Below, in pieces: positions 27,441 to 36,612 of a DNA stretch of 47,392 nucleotides; within the stretch, counting starts at the first letter, position 1, and every line of letters starts with the position of its first letter. This DNA is from Dysgonomonas sp. PH5-45 (GTDB lineage Bacteria > Bacteroidota > Bacteroidia > Bacteroidales > Dysgonomonadaceae). Both the position numbers and the translations under genes were made by a program. The notes below the pieces were generated by a model that ran no database searches, had not been told where the DNA came from, and saw only the letters and a list, made by a program, of their open reading frames with translations. The stretch lies in contig NZ_JARXWE010000024.1 in NCBI RefSeq assembly GCF_029893235.1, forward strand, positions 1 to 47,392. Reading direction: 5' to 3'.

Positions 27441-28703
27441 ATGATTACAATTGACAAATTTAATTTTGCCGAAAAAAAGGCATTCGTAAGAGTTGACTTC
27501 AATGTGCCTCTGGATGCGGAATTCAATATTACGGACGATACCCGTATTCGTGCTGCGCTTCCTACACTAAAAAAAATACTATCGGATGGCGGCAGCCTTA
27601 TCATAGGTTCTCACCTTGGCAGACCGAAAGGCGTTGATGAAAAATATTCACTGAAACACATTTTGGGTCATGTATCTAAATTGCTTGGTGTTGATGTTCA
27701 GTTTGCATCCGACTGTATGGGCGAAGAAGCTGCACTGAAAGCTGCTGCTTTACAACCGGGCGAAGCGCTTATGCTCGAGAACCTGCGTTTCTATGCCGAA
27801 GAAGAAGGAAAACCGCGTGGCTTGGCCGACGATGCTACCGAGGAAGTGAAAACTGCTGCAAAAAAAGAAATAAAAGAAAAACAAAAAGAATTTACAAAAA
27901 CGCTGGCTTCTTATGCCAATGTATATGTGAATGACGCTTTCGGTACGGCTCACCGTGCTCATGCCTCTACGGCTCTTATTGCCGATTATTTCGATGCCGA
28001 CCACAAAATGTTTGGCTATTTGATGCAGAAAGAAATTGACGCCGTAGAAAAAATAATGAAAGATACGGTTCGCCCTTTCACTGCAATAATAGGAGGATCG
28101 AAAGTATCGTCAAAGATAGATATCATCGAAAACCTTCTTACCAAAGTTGATAATCTGATTATTGGCGGAGGAATGGCCTATACGTTCGAGAAAGCAGCTG
28201 GAGGCAAGATAGGTAGCTCGCTTTGCGAAGACGACAAACTTGATGTAGCCAAAGATATCGTTATCAAAGCGAAAAGCAACGGAGTGAAGATAGTATTGGC
28301 AAGCGATGCACGCATAGCCGATGCTTTTAGCAACAATGCCAACATAAAAGTTGCGCCTGCCAACGATATACCTGACGGATGGTCGGGATTGGATATAGGC
28401 CCTGCCGGTGAAAAAGAATTATCGGAAGTGGTGAAAGCATCAAAAACCATTCTTTGGAACGGTCCGGTGGGTGTTTTCGAGTTCGAAAACTTTGCTCATG
28501 GCTCTAAAGCAGTTGCCGAAGCTATTGTTGAAGCCACTAAACATGGAGCGTTTTCGCTTGTTGGCGGAGGCGATTCAGTTGCCTGTGTAAATAAATTTGG
28601 TTTTGCCGATGATGTTTCTTATGTATCGACAGGTGGAGGAGCTTTGCTCGAATTTATAGAAGGAAAAGTATTGCCGGGCATCAAAGCTATCAGGGGATAT
28701 TAA
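27441..28703 (+). CDS. pgk: phosphoglycerate kinase
   Basis: Transfers phosphate from 1,3-bisphosphoglycerate to ADP in glycolysis. The N-terminal signature [14 protein letters not shown] begins at residue 12, the substrate-binding arginine segment [12 protein letters not shown] near 55, [16 protein letters not shown] near 218, and the C-terminal nucleotide loop [16 protein letters not shown] near 376. The length of 420 is normal for Bacteroidetes, which carry a charged insertion (here [20 protein letters not shown] near 135). The start ATG follows a clear promoter. It is a single gene followed by a long palindromic terminator. Confidence 0.97.
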   Translation: MITIDKFNFAEKKAFVRVDFNVPLDAEFNITDDTRIRAALPTLKKILSDGGSLIIGSHLGRPKGVDEKYSLKHILGHVSKLLGVDVQFASDCMGEEAALKAAALQPGEALMLENLRFYAEEEGKPRGLADDATEEVKTAAKKEIKEKQKEFTKTLASYANVYVNDAFGTAHRAHASTALIADYFDADHKMFGYLMQKEIDAVEKIMKDTVRPFTAIIGGSKVSSKIDIIENLLTKVDNLIIGGGMAYTFEKAAGGKIGSSLCEDDKLDVAKDIVIKAKSNGVKIVLASDARIADAFSNNANIKVAPANDIPDGWSGLDIGPAGEKELSEVVKASKTILWNGPVGVFEFENFAHGSKAVAEAIVEATKHGAFSLVGGGDSVACVNKFGFADDVSYVSTGGGALLEFIEGKVLPGIKAIRGY

Positions 28704-28710
28704 TTAAAGA

Positions 28711-28756
28711 GAGACATCAGCTTTTCGGAGAGTTTCGTTAGCTGAACACATGTCTC
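28711..28756 (+). other. long-range hairpin in the pgk 3' region
   Basis: GAGACAT plus CAGCT pair with AGCTG plus ATGTCTC across a 17-base loop, with an AACAC bulge on one side. It lies just after the pgk stop and before the terminator; its role is unknown. Confidence 0.35.
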
Positions 28757-28807
28757 ATCCTAAAAAATCGTTAGGTCTGATTAGACAAAAATATTAATAA
28801 TTCATGA

Positions 28808-28837
28808 GATAGTTGTCGGGCTAGCCCGACAACTATC
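28808..28837. terminator. 30-bp perfect palindrome, pgk terminator
   Basis: Thirteen-base arms around CTAG, fully complementary (for example GTTGTCGGG and CCCGACAAC), followed on the plus strand by TTTGTTTTC. The lack of mismatches and the GC-rich core point to an intrinsic terminator. Confidence 0.75.
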
Positions 28838-28897
28838 TTTGTTTTCATAGGTTCTGGTTTCTACAAATTTTTTGGGAATATTCCGAAAAAAAGAAAA

Positions 28898-28920
28898 GCC
28901 TTGTTGAATTTCAACAAGGC
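28898..28920 (-). terminator. terminator of nrdJ
   Basis: The 10-bp perfect arms GCCTTGTTGA and TCAACAAGGC with a three-base loop, followed on the minus strand by TTTTCTTTTTTTC. Confidence 0.85.
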
Positions 28921-28966
28921 AATTTCTCTACTAATTATTAACATAAAATCGAAGGTGATTTCATAA

Positions 28967-31516
28967 TTATCCACACTTTGAAGCACCACAGTTTGTGCAC
29001 TTTAAGCAACCTTCCTGATAAATCAGGGCTTCTTGTTCGCAAACGGGGCATTTTTGACCTTTCAGTTCCGAACCACTGGGCATGTACTTTTTCAGAGCAC
29101 GTTCCACCCCGTTTTTCCATGTATTGATAGTTTCGCTATCCAATTCCAATCCCTGTACCAGCTTTATAACCTGATCGATAGGCATACCATAGCGTAACAC
29201 GCCCGAAATAAGTTTTGCATAGTTCCAGAATTCCGGATTAAACTTGCTATTTAAGCCTTCGATCGTAGTTTTATAACCTCTCTTATTCTTAAACTGGAAG
29301 TCATAACTGCGCTCTCCGTCTTCGTTTACTCCCTTGATGATACGTCCATGACTCACATTCTTGGGTAGCAACAAGCCTTCTTCGTCGTCGGCTATACCTG
29401 TAAATATTTCGTAAGGTCGTCCATCCAACAAGCCAATAAAAGCAATCCATTTGTCTTTATTGTTCTGGAATTTAATTACATCGGCCTCCAATTCCTTAGG
29501 ACGGGTCTGAACAATTACAGGACGCTCGTAGCAGTCGCAATCTTCGTCTTTTTTCTTTTTCTTATCGTCGGCCGAAACAAGAACTCCCGCGCGCGAACCA
29601 TCTCGATAAACGGTACATCCCTTACAGCCGCTCTTCCAAGCCTCTATGTAAAGCGTGTTCACTAAATCTTCCGATACATCGGCCGGCAGATTTATGGTAA
29701 CGCTTATAGAATGGTCTACCCATTTCTGGATACGTCCCTGCATGCGTACTTTTTGCAACCAATCCACGTCGTTCGACGTAGCCTTGAAGTAGGGCGAGGC
29801 TTCAACCATTTTATCAACCTCATCGCTTGTATATTTCTTAGCTGTGGGATATCCCTGCGCTTCCATCCAGGTAACGAACTTATGGTGAAAGACAATGTAT
29901 TCTTCCCACGAATCACCATTTTCGTCAACAAAATCGACCTTTGTAACTTGGGCATCGTTCGGATTTACTTTGCGCCTACGTTTATATACGGGCATAAATA
30001 CCGGCTCTATGCCTGACGACGATTGCGTCATAAGACTGGTAGTACCTGTCGGAGCAACAGTCAGACACGCTATGTTGCGGCGTCCATATTGTTTCATCAT
30101 TGTGAACAATTCGGGGTCGGCGGCAATCAAACGATTTATAAACGGATTGTTTTTCTCACGTTCTATATCGAATACTTCAAAAGCTCCGCGTTCCTTTGCC
30201 AATTCCACCGAAGAACGGTAAGCCGCTAAAGCCAATGTGCGATGCACTTCCTCGGCAAAAGCCGTTGCTTCTTCCGTTCCATAGCGCAATCCCATCGCGG
30301 CAATCATATCGCCTTCGGCTGTGATTCCGACTCCTGTACGGCGGCCTTGAAGTGTTTTTTTCTTTATTTTTTCCCACAAATGCCTTTCCGTATGTTTCAC
30401 TTCTTCCATTTCGGGATCGGCATCTATTTTTTCGAGTATCTTATCTATTTTTTCCGTTTCAAGGTCAATTATATCGTCCATTATCCGCTGTGCCAAACCC
30501 ACATGCTTTTTGAAAAGGTCGAAGTCGAAATAAGCATCTTCCTTAAACGGATTAACTACATAAGAGTATAGATTTATAGCCAGCAAACGGCAACTATCGT
30601 ACGGGCACAAGGGTATCTCTCCGCAAGGGTTTGTAGAAACGGTACGGAAGCCCAAATCGGCATAGCAATCGGGAACCGATTCGCGGATAATAGTATCCCA
30701 AAACAGCACTCCCGGTTCGGCCGATTTCCATGCGTTATGGACAATCTTACGCCACAAAGCATCGGCTTCTATATCCTTAACCGTTGTGGGGCTATCCGAA
30801 TTGATAGGATATTGCTGACTGTATTTTGTTTTGTCTACAACGGCCTGCATAAACTCATCGTCAATCTTAACCGACACGTTTGCTCCCGTAACTTTGCCTT
30901 GTTCAAGCTTTGCATCTATAAAAGATTCCGCATCAGGGTGTTTTATTGATACACTTAGCATTAACGCTCCACGACGTCCGTCCTGAGCAACTTCGCGTGT
31001 TGAATTAGAGTAACGTTCCATAAACGGAACAAGTCCGGTTGAGGTTAAAGCCGAATTCTTGACTGGCGAACCCTTAGGGCGAATATGCGAAAGATCGTGC
31101 CCTACTCCACCACGGCGTTTCATCAGTTGAACCTGCTCTTCGTCAATATGTATAATAGCACCATACGAGTCGGCCGAGCCATCCATACCTATCACAAAGC
31201 AATTGGACAAAGATGCTACCTGAAAGTTATTGCCGATTCCCGTCATAGGGCTTCCTTGGGGAACAATGTATTTAAACTGGTTGAAGAGATCGTAAAGTTC
31301 TTGTTTCGACAGCGAATTTTCGTATTTATCTTCAATACGCCCTATTTCGTTAGCCAACCGCCAATGCATATCCTCAGGGGTTAGTTCATAGATATTACCC
31401 TGTGCATCTTTCAGCGCATATTTGTTAACCCAAACTTTAGCGGCCAATTCATCTCCATTAAAATACTTTAATGAGGCTCCATAAGCTTCATCAAAAGTGT
31501 AAATCTTTTGTTTCAT
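28967..31516 (-). CDS. nrdJ: adenosylcobalamin-dependent (class II) ribonucleotide reductase
   Basis: Reduces ribonucleotides to deoxyribonucleotides, using adenosylcobalamin to generate the thiyl radical. From the ATG at 31516 it has 849 residues. Key segments: SNCFVIG near 105 and NIACLTVAPTGTT near 482, which hold the reducing cysteine pair; NPCGEIPLCPYDSC near 296, with the radical cysteine; and a C-terminal zinc-ribbon-like CPVC...CTNCG near 828-845, characteristic of this long NrdJ type. The alternative TTG start at 31537 adds seven unlikely residues. Monocistronic. It connects to the B12 uptake operon some 3 kb away, whose ligand is its cofactor precursor. Confidence 0.96.
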   Translation of the reverse strand: MKQKIYTFDEAYGASLKYFNGDELAAKVWVNKYALKDAQGNIYELTPEDMHWRLANEIGRIEDKYENSLSKQELYDLFNQFKYIVPQGSPMTGIGNNFQVASLSNCFVIGMDGSADSYGAIIHIDEEQVQLMKRRGGVGHDLSHIRPKGSPVKNSALTSTGLVPFMERYSNSTREVAQDGRRGALMLSVSIKHPDAESFIDAKLEQGKVTGANVSVKIDDEFMQAVVDKTKYSQQYPINSDSPTTVKDIEADALWRKIVHNAWKSAEPGVLFWDTIIRESVPDCYADLGFRTVSTNPCGEIPLCPYDSCRLLAINLYSYVVNPFKEDAYFDFDLFKKHVGLAQRIMDDIIDLETEKIDKILEKIDADPEMEEVKHTERHLWEKIKKKTLQGRRTGVGITAEGDMIAAMGLRYGTEEATAFAEEVHRTLALAAYRSSVELAKERGAFEVFDIEREKNNPFINRLIAADPELFTMMKQYGRRNIACLTVAPTGTTSLMTQSSSGIEPVFMPVYKRRRKVNPNDAQVTKVDFVDENGDSWEEYIVFHHKFVTWMEAQGYPTAKKYTSDEVDKMVEASPYFKATSNDVDWLQKVRMQGRIQKWVDHSISVTINLPADVSEDLVNTLYIEAWKSGCKGCTVYRDGSRAGVLVSADDKKKKKDEDCDCYERPVIVQTRPKELEADVIKFQNNKDKWIAFIGLLDGRPYEIFTGIADDEEGLLLPKNVSHGRIIKGVNEDGERSYDFQFKNKRGYKTTIEGLNSKFNPEFWNYAKLISGVLRYGMPIDQVIKLVQGLELDSETINTWKNGVERALKKYMPSGSELKGQKCPVCEQEALIYQEGCLKCTNCGASKCG

Positions 31517-31897
31517 ATACCCTTTATTCTTTACCAAAAACTTATTTCATTATTATAAACAGGTCAAAACTTAAATTATACCCATATATTTTGCTGATGC
31601 AATGTTACATATTACAGCACGAACCACCAAATTATACAACAACATGTTTTCAACATTTTTAAAAGTTTTCCAAAATAAAATTTATTTACTTGAATATCAA
31701 AATAATATAAAATTCCATTATTGAAAAAGTTTTCCAAAACTATTATACAACAAATTTACAGATGTCTTTTTTTGATTTTCTGTGAAGACAAAACATACCA
31801 GATTATACACCCCGAATCGAAAAGAAGAAACAAGCCTATGCCCAAAAACCAGAATATATTTCTTACTTTTGCAACTGTATTTCACAACAGATTGAAT
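31517..31897. other. gene-free stretch upstream of nrdJ, with direct repeats
   Basis: About 380 very AT-rich bases. The 15-mer AAAAGTTTTCCAAAA occurs at 31661-31675 and 31725-31739, and the 12-mer ATTATACAACAA at 31631-31642 and 31742-31753. No gene is convincing here, because the frame that runs into the downstream membrane protein starts before its promoter. No cobalamin-box sequence was found. Confidence 0.6.
31864..31871 (+). promoter_or_regulatory. -7 element of the GT-C-like gene (TACTTTTG)
   Basis: TACTTTTG on the plus strand, 26 bases upstream of the ATG at 31898. It places transcription start near 31878, after the longer frame opened at 31721. Confidence 0.6.
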
Positions 31898-33379
31898 ATG
31901 AGTAATCTTATCGACACACAAAAAACAAACTATAACATCTTCCTATATTTTTCTTTTCTCGTAATATCGTTTATCTTTTTGGCTCTGCAAGCTTATGCCA
32001 CCAGCCCGTTTTATGTAGGATATGGAGGCGATAGCGCCAATTATCTGGTGATGGGAAAAATGATTCTTGCCGGAAAAATTCCTTACATAGATTTTTTTGA
32101 CCATAAAGGCCCTATGATGTTTTTCATAGAAGCGTTCGGGCAGATGTTTGTACCCGACCGCTTGGGTATATTCATAATGGAAGTCGTGAATCTATCCATT
32201 ATTCAAGCTTTTATATTTTTCTCGGCTCGTCTATTCCTAAACAAGACTTATAGTTTTGCTGTGGTATTGTTTTCGTTACTGTTTTTTGCCTTTACGATGG
32301 AAGGAGGAAATCTGACGGAAGAGTACGCATTATTGTTTTCTTCTTTAGCCTTCTTTCTGACTCTGAAGTTTGCCCTGTCGGAGAACAATCGTGTCAAACC
32401 TTTTCATGTATTTCTGATTGGCGTGTGCGCCGCCTTTATGATGTGGATACGCCTTAATAATATGGGTGTGGCATGTGCCTGTACAATATTTATATTTATA
32501 GTAACCATAAAAAATAAGGATTGGAAGGGGCTTAAAAACCTATTTATTTATTTTATACTCGGGTTTGTGGCTGTTACGCTCCCTCTTATCATATATTTTC
32601 TGGTAAATGATGCGCTTGGCGAAATGTTATTTGCAGCCATCATCTACAATTTCACTTATGTGGGCATTAACGAATCGTTGTCTCCGTTCAGAGACTTACC
32701 GGCAGCATTCTTTTATATACTTAAAGCTTGGGTTCCTTTTTTAATCCTTGTCATAGGTACAATATTACATTACCGGGAAAAGAAAAACTACAAAGTAATT
32801 CTTCTTTCCGCTCTCCTGTTTGTTTTTGGATATATAACCACACATATTGGAGCCGCTTACTATCATTACATGACGCTCAATATACCCTGCTTTGCTTTAG
32901 GGTTGATATATATATTCAGAACGCTTAAAAACAAAAAAACACCAATCACGGTTTGTGTGCTTGCTGCCGTTATTTTATCAGGCTTTGCTGCTCATAAATA
33001 TAAATCGCAAGGAGGTGGGGCAAAAACCGACTATTACAAAGAACAGGCAAAAGAACTTGTGGCTCTGATTCCCGAAAGCCAACGGGATTCAATATTTGCC
33101 TATCAAACCATGACCCGCTTCCATGCTACGGCAGGCGTTTTGCCCTATTATAAAAACTTTATGATGCAGGAATGGCAAGGCAAATACAACCCCGATATAA
33201 TTACGGGGATAAACCAAATGATGGAAAACAACCCTCCCAAATGGGTGTTTACCCAGTTTAGGGATCAAAGTACTAACAAAGAATTCTGGAAGATTATCGA
33301 CCAAAAGTTCTATCTTTACAAGAAAAATCATGTATTTGAATTATATAGGCTGAAAGATGCTGATAATGAGACTAAATAA
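31898..33379 (+). CDS. GT-C/GT39-like membrane glycosyltransferase
   Basis: A 493-residue protein with about eleven hydrophobic segments. The N-terminal periplasmic loop reads GGDSANYLVMGKMILAGK, followed by IPYIDFFDHKGP, which resembles the DE.xY...G..I..G..PY.D.FDHK.P block of ArnT/GT39-type glycosyltransferases that move sugars from polyprenyl phosphate to lipid or protein. The first acidic pair is D-S rather than D-E, so activity is an inference. A soluble C-terminal domain follows from about residue 385. The frame could be extended back to 31721, but the -7 box at 31864 excludes it. No substrate can be named. Confidence 0.78.
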   Translation: MSNLIDTQKTNYNIFLYFSFLVISFIFLALQAYATSPFYVGYGGDSANYLVMGKMILAGKIPYIDFFDHKGPMMFFIEAFGQMFVPDRLGIFIMEVVNLSIIQAFIFFSARLFLNKTYSFAVVLFSLLFFAFTMEGGNLTEEYALLFSSLAFFLTLKFALSENNRVKPFHVFLIGVCAAFMMWIRLNNMGVACACTIFIFIVTIKNKDWKGLKNLFIYFILGFVAVTLPLIIYFLVNDALGEMLFAAIIYNFTYVGINESLSPFRDLPAAFFYILKAWVPFLILVIGTILHYREKKNYKVILLSALLFVFGYITTHIGAAYYHYMTLNIPCFALGLIYIFRTLKNKKTPITVCVLAAVILSGFAAHKYKSQGGGAKTDYYKEQAKELVALIPESQRDSIFAYQTMTRFHATAGVLPYYKNFMMQEWQGKYNPDIITGINQMMENNPPKWVFTQFRDQSTNKEFWKIIDQKFYLYKKNHVFELYRLKDADNETK

Positions 33380-33493
33380 CAAGGTTCACCTTTTTTTGTG
33401 TTATACCGGCATTAAACCATTCACCATATAATGCGTTCTAATTAGTAGAAAAGAAAACTATTTATCGAGTTAAAATTAAAAACGAGCTATATT

Positions 33494-34225
33494 ATGAAAA
33501 AGTTTATATATATCCTTTTGGTGGCATTTGCAGTTTCATCATGTATGGTTACTCAAACAGTCGACCCCAATAAACTTACAATGGGCATGAGTAAATCTGA
33601 GGTTGCTTACCGGATAGGTAATCCTGAGAGGGTTTTAGCAATAAATAGCACTCCCGAAGGCTATCAGGAAGTGTTACAGTACAGGTCGTACGATAATGAA
33701 GTATTTGCTCTTGAATTTTGGGACGATTACCTGACAGGCTATGAATTTCTGTACGACGATAATGCCTATATAGCCAGACCCATGCCATCGATAAGGCCGC
33801 CTATGGGTGCCCCCCTTATTGTTGGCGGACATTATCACAACAATTACCACAATAACGGACACAATGATAATTCCCACAATTCAAACTATAATAATGGAAG
33901 CAATAAAGAGCACGATTATTATAGCAGTGGTTCATCGTCAAACAGGCCGAACAATAACAACCAATCGGGAAACAGAAAACCCGACAGGAATAATAACAAT
34001 AAAGATAAAAACAATAATTCCGGCTCAAACAATAGTGGCAGACAGCCATCCGGACGTCCTGCAAATACAGGAGGAAGAACATCTACATCTTCTGACACAA
34101 AGAGGAAAACAGAAGTGAATGATAACAAAAACAGAGGTAACTCAACAAGAACAAAAAGCGAATCATCCTCCAATTCTTCCAGAAAAGACAATTCGTCGAG
34201 TTCCAGAACCAACAGAACAAGATAA
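33494..34225 (+). CDS. BamE/SmpA-like lipoprotein with Asn/Ser-rich tail
   Basis: A 243-residue lipoprotein (signal MKKFIYILLVAFAVSSC, Cys 17). Residues 24-95 carry the BamE/SmpA-type fold (PNKLTMGMSKSEVAYRIGNP, then a beta hairpin LEFWDDYLTGYEFLYDDN), an outer-membrane-assembly module in other bacteria. After about residue 110 it becomes low-complexity: His/Asn repeats (HYHNNYHNNGHNDN), then Asn/Ser/Lys/Arg-rich sequence to the end. The tail is presumably disordered and surface or periplasmic. It ends before a bidirectional terminator. Hydrophobic antisense frames across the tail are artefacts. Confidence 0.8.
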   Translation: MKKFIYILLVAFAVSSCMVTQTVDPNKLTMGMSKSEVAYRIGNPERVLAINSTPEGYQEVLQYRSYDNEVFALEFWDDYLTGYEFLYDDNAYIARPMPSIRPPMGAPLIVGGHYHNNYHNNGHNDNSHNSNYNNGSNKEHDYYSSGSSSNRPNNNNQSGNRKPDRNNNNKDKNNNSGSNNSGRQPSGRPANTGGRTSTSSDTKRKTEVNDNKNRGNSTRTKSESSSNSSRKDNSSSSRTNRTR

Positions 34226-34258
34226 AAACACAAGCCAAGAAAGGTTTATACAAAAAAG

Positions 34259-34295
34259 CAATCCTAACTGATTAGATATAAATCGGTTGGGATTG
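34259..34295. terminator. bidirectional terminator between the BamE-like and btuF-like genes
   Basis: A 15-bp stem (CAATCCTAACTGATT with AATCGGTTGGGATTG, two G-T wobbles) and a seven-base loop. The A run on the left and the T run on the right make it usable from both sides, and the two genes converge on it. Confidence 0.8.
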
Positions 34296-34320
34296 TTGTT
34301 TTTATGTTATGAACATTACT

Positions 34321-35457
34321 TCACTCCTTTAATTTCTTGTAATACCGGAGTTGATATTCTGGAAATAAGTCGGGATGAAATATAGCCGCAAAATCGTTCA
34401 ACACATAATCCGGATGAATAGGCAAATCTTCATAATAAGCCGCATAAGCCGTATTACAACCATAAACGTTTTTGTTCTTAAAAGAATGGAACTGTGTATA
34501 ACCCTTATTCTCTTTGGCCAGTGAATTATAAGTCATATCCGACGATGGTGTGTTGTATTTTATCAGCCAGAACTCTGCTTTTTCGGCTCTGTCTAAAACC
34601 GCTTCGAACGTCAATGCCAATGCCCCTGTCGACTCATCGCCTTGCCAAGGATAAGATGCTCCGGCATCGTTAATGAAATTGGCTATAAAACTTTTCCCTC
34701 CGGCAATATACCAAACTCCGCTGAACATCACATCGAAAAAAACGGAAGGTTTCTTTTCGGCTTTAGCTACTTTTGCCTTTATAGCATTGTAGTTGTCTCG
34801 CGTTTGATTAAATATGGAGTCGGCCAAAGCTTCCTGCCCTACAAACAAGGAATAAAAGCGCAACCATTCGGCACGCCCCAAGGCTGTTGGTTCCATATAG
34901 TCGGGAGTCTGGATGATTGGCAGATTCAGTTTTTCGATCGCACCAAACGAACGCCCCTCGATAGGGTCGGCAAAAATTGCTTCCGGGTTCAAATCTATAA
35001 TCTTCTCAACATCGGGCGAACTACCTAAGCCTAAATTCATAATAGATCCGCTTACTATACCTTCTTTTATAAAAGGAATTTTGATGTGTTCGGGCTCACA
35101 AACGCCTTTTATAATGCCTATCAGATTCAATTCGTCGAGCGTTGAACAATGCAAGGTTGAATAAGCAACAACATTGCTAACCGGTGTGCGTACAACAATC
35201 CCTTTGGGCAAATCGGGCGGGAGTTGTTTTTGTTTATCAACAAGAATATATTTTTGCAGAATCTTAGTTGTATCCCACGGATTACGAACCGTTACCTCTG
35301 TATAATCAGCTGTTTTAACAACACTGAATCCTTTGGCATAAGCCACTTCGTAAGCGGTAGTGACAATACCTTGGTTTTGCTTATGCGTATTTTTATCCCC
35401 TTTGCACGATGCGAGTAATAAAACGAGCAACAATAGTATATAATTCAAACACTTCAT
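34321..35457 (-). CDS. BtuF-like periplasmic binding lipoprotein
   Basis: A 378-residue lipoprotein (signal MKCLNYILLLLVLLLASC) of the cobalamin/iron-siderophore periplasmic binding protein family. The fold markers include VVAYSTLHCSTLDELNL near 98, VEKIIDLNPEAIFADPI near 150 and VFFDVMFSGVWYIAGGKSF near 240. It is the last gene of the riboswitch-controlled operon and should deliver cobalamin to an inner-membrane BtuCD-type ABC transporter, which is not in the window. A siderophore function cannot be excluded from the fold alone; the B12 assignment comes from context. Confidence 0.82.
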   Translation of the reverse strand: MKCLNYILLLLVLLLASCKGDKNTHKQNQGIVTTAYEVAYAKGFSVVKTADYTEVTVRNPWDTTKILQKYILVDKQKQLPPDLPKGIVVRTPVSNVVAYSTLHCSTLDELNLIGIIKGVCEPEHIKIPFIKEGIVSGSIMNLGLGSSPDVEKIIDLNPEAIFADPIEGRSFGAIEKLNLPIIQTPDYMEPTALGRAEWLRFYSLFVGQEALADSIFNQTRDNYNAIKAKVAKAEKKPSVFFDVMFSGVWYIAGGKSFIANFINDAGASYPWQGDESTGALALTFEAVLDRAEKAEFWLIKYNTPSSDMTYNSLAKENKGYTQFHSFKNKNVYGCNTAYAAYYEDLPIHPDYVLNDFAAIFHPDLFPEYQLRYYKKLKE

Positions 35458-35505
35458 ATTCAGTTTTTTAAGAAAGTAGATACAGAGGAACAGTGCTTCA
35501 AAAAT

Positions 35506-36606
35506 TTATCGGGTCAAAAAACAAGCCCCCATCGGGTTAGGACCGCTTGTTGAGAATTTCTTCACAAACCCGCCGTTTGCATCAAAAACATACATGTTTC
35601 CGTTTACCGTATAGCTTGGCGATATACCGATATAAAAATATTTACTTACAGGGTCGATCGATAGGCTGCTGGCTTTACTCAAATCGACAGTATTATCGGC
35701 ATCAACAAAACGTTCGTTTACCATTTGTTTGTTCTTTACATCGTAGTATGCAAACGAGGCTTTTGTTTGCCCATCAAGAGTATATTCGATAAAATACGTG
35801 TACAGTTTATTATTGCTAAATACCATTCCGGTTGCTTGCCCTATATTCTCTAATTGCTTGGTTGAAGGGTTATATTTTTGCAGTTGGTTAGGAATATCAG
35901 GCAAATAGTTACCCATCGAGATAATATAGATATTACCCGAATTGTCTTTGGTCAGACTCATAGGGTTGAGATGAACATCAATCGATTCGCTTACCTTACT
36001 GAAGTCCGACAGGTTGATAACATACAGGTTTTTACCACTGCCATCGAACGCATAATTTGAATTTGCTACATACAATTTATTATTCAATACAACCAATCCT
36101 TCGGGATAACGACCATCAAGCTTCACCTTGTCGAAAGCATAGTTAAGCGTATCTATCCTGCCCACATAGCCACCATAAAGGCTCACATAAACTTTACCAT
36201 CGGCCGAAGTCAAAGAGCGGGGATTTAGCGGTTCATCGTTATCGTTTTTAGGTTGGATTCTCTCTTTAATACGACCTTGGCGATCCAGCACATAAATCAT
36301 ATTCGATTCTGTTACTGTCACAAAAATGTTTGAACCATATACAAGCATATCCTGTCCGCCATCGCCAAGCGCTTGTTGATTTGCTCTATAAAAGAAGTCC
36401 GATTCAACTTCTCCCGTGGCTGTGTTATAAAAATCTATTGAGGCATTATTTTCGCCCATTAGTCCGTTGTTCAGTATCAAAACACCGTCTGTTATGGTAG
36501 GTAAACCACCGCCACCACCATTATTATTATCGTCATCGCAGGAAACGCAAAAAGCCATTAACGCAACACAAAGAAGCGCTTTTGAGAATAAATCTTTAAA
36601 TTTCAT
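35506..36606 (-). CDS. BtuG-like surface propeller lipoprotein
   Basis: A 366-residue lipoprotein (lipobox ending at Cys 23, then DDDNNNGGGGG). The acidic residues directly after the cysteine resemble the Bacteroidetes surface-export signal. The mature part consists of repeated YVxx/LYVANS blades (for example ADGKVYVSLYGGYVGRID and NNKLYVANSNYAFDGSGK), as in YncE/DUF5074 beta-propellers. In Bacteroides the propeller lipoprotein BtuG binds B12 very tightly and caps BtuB; this gene starts six bases after btuB under a cobalamin riboswitch, so the same role is likely. Homology to BtuG is by context and shape. Confidence 0.8.
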   Translation of the reverse strand: MKFKDLFSKALLCVALMAFCVSCDDDNNNGGGGGLPTITDGVLILNNGLMGENNASIDFYNTATGEVESDFFYRANQQALGDGGQDMLVYGSNIFVTVTESNMIYVLDRQGRIKERIQPKNDNDEPLNPRSLTSADGKVYVSLYGGYVGRIDTLNYAFDKVKLDGRYPEGLVVLNNKLYVANSNYAFDGSGKNLYVINLSDFSKVSESIDVHLNPMSLTKDNSGNIYIISMGNYLPDIPNQLQKYNPSTKQLENIGQATGMVFSNNKLYTYFIEYTLDGQTKASFAYYDVKNKQMVNERFVDADNTVDLSKASSLSIDPVSKYFYIGISPSYTVNGNMYVFDANGGFVKKFSTSGPNPMGACFLTR

Positions 36607-36612
36607 TTTTTT

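Noticed and set aside
31721-31897. 59-residue N-terminal extension of the GT-C-like protein
   Set aside because: The -7 element at 31864-31871 lies inside it, and the first hydrophobic segment follows naturally from the ATG at 31898.
33919-34233. Leu/Phe-rich antisense frame over the BamE-like gene
   Set aside because: It is the complement of the Asn/Ser-rich tail; its hydrophobic look is a by-product of that composition.
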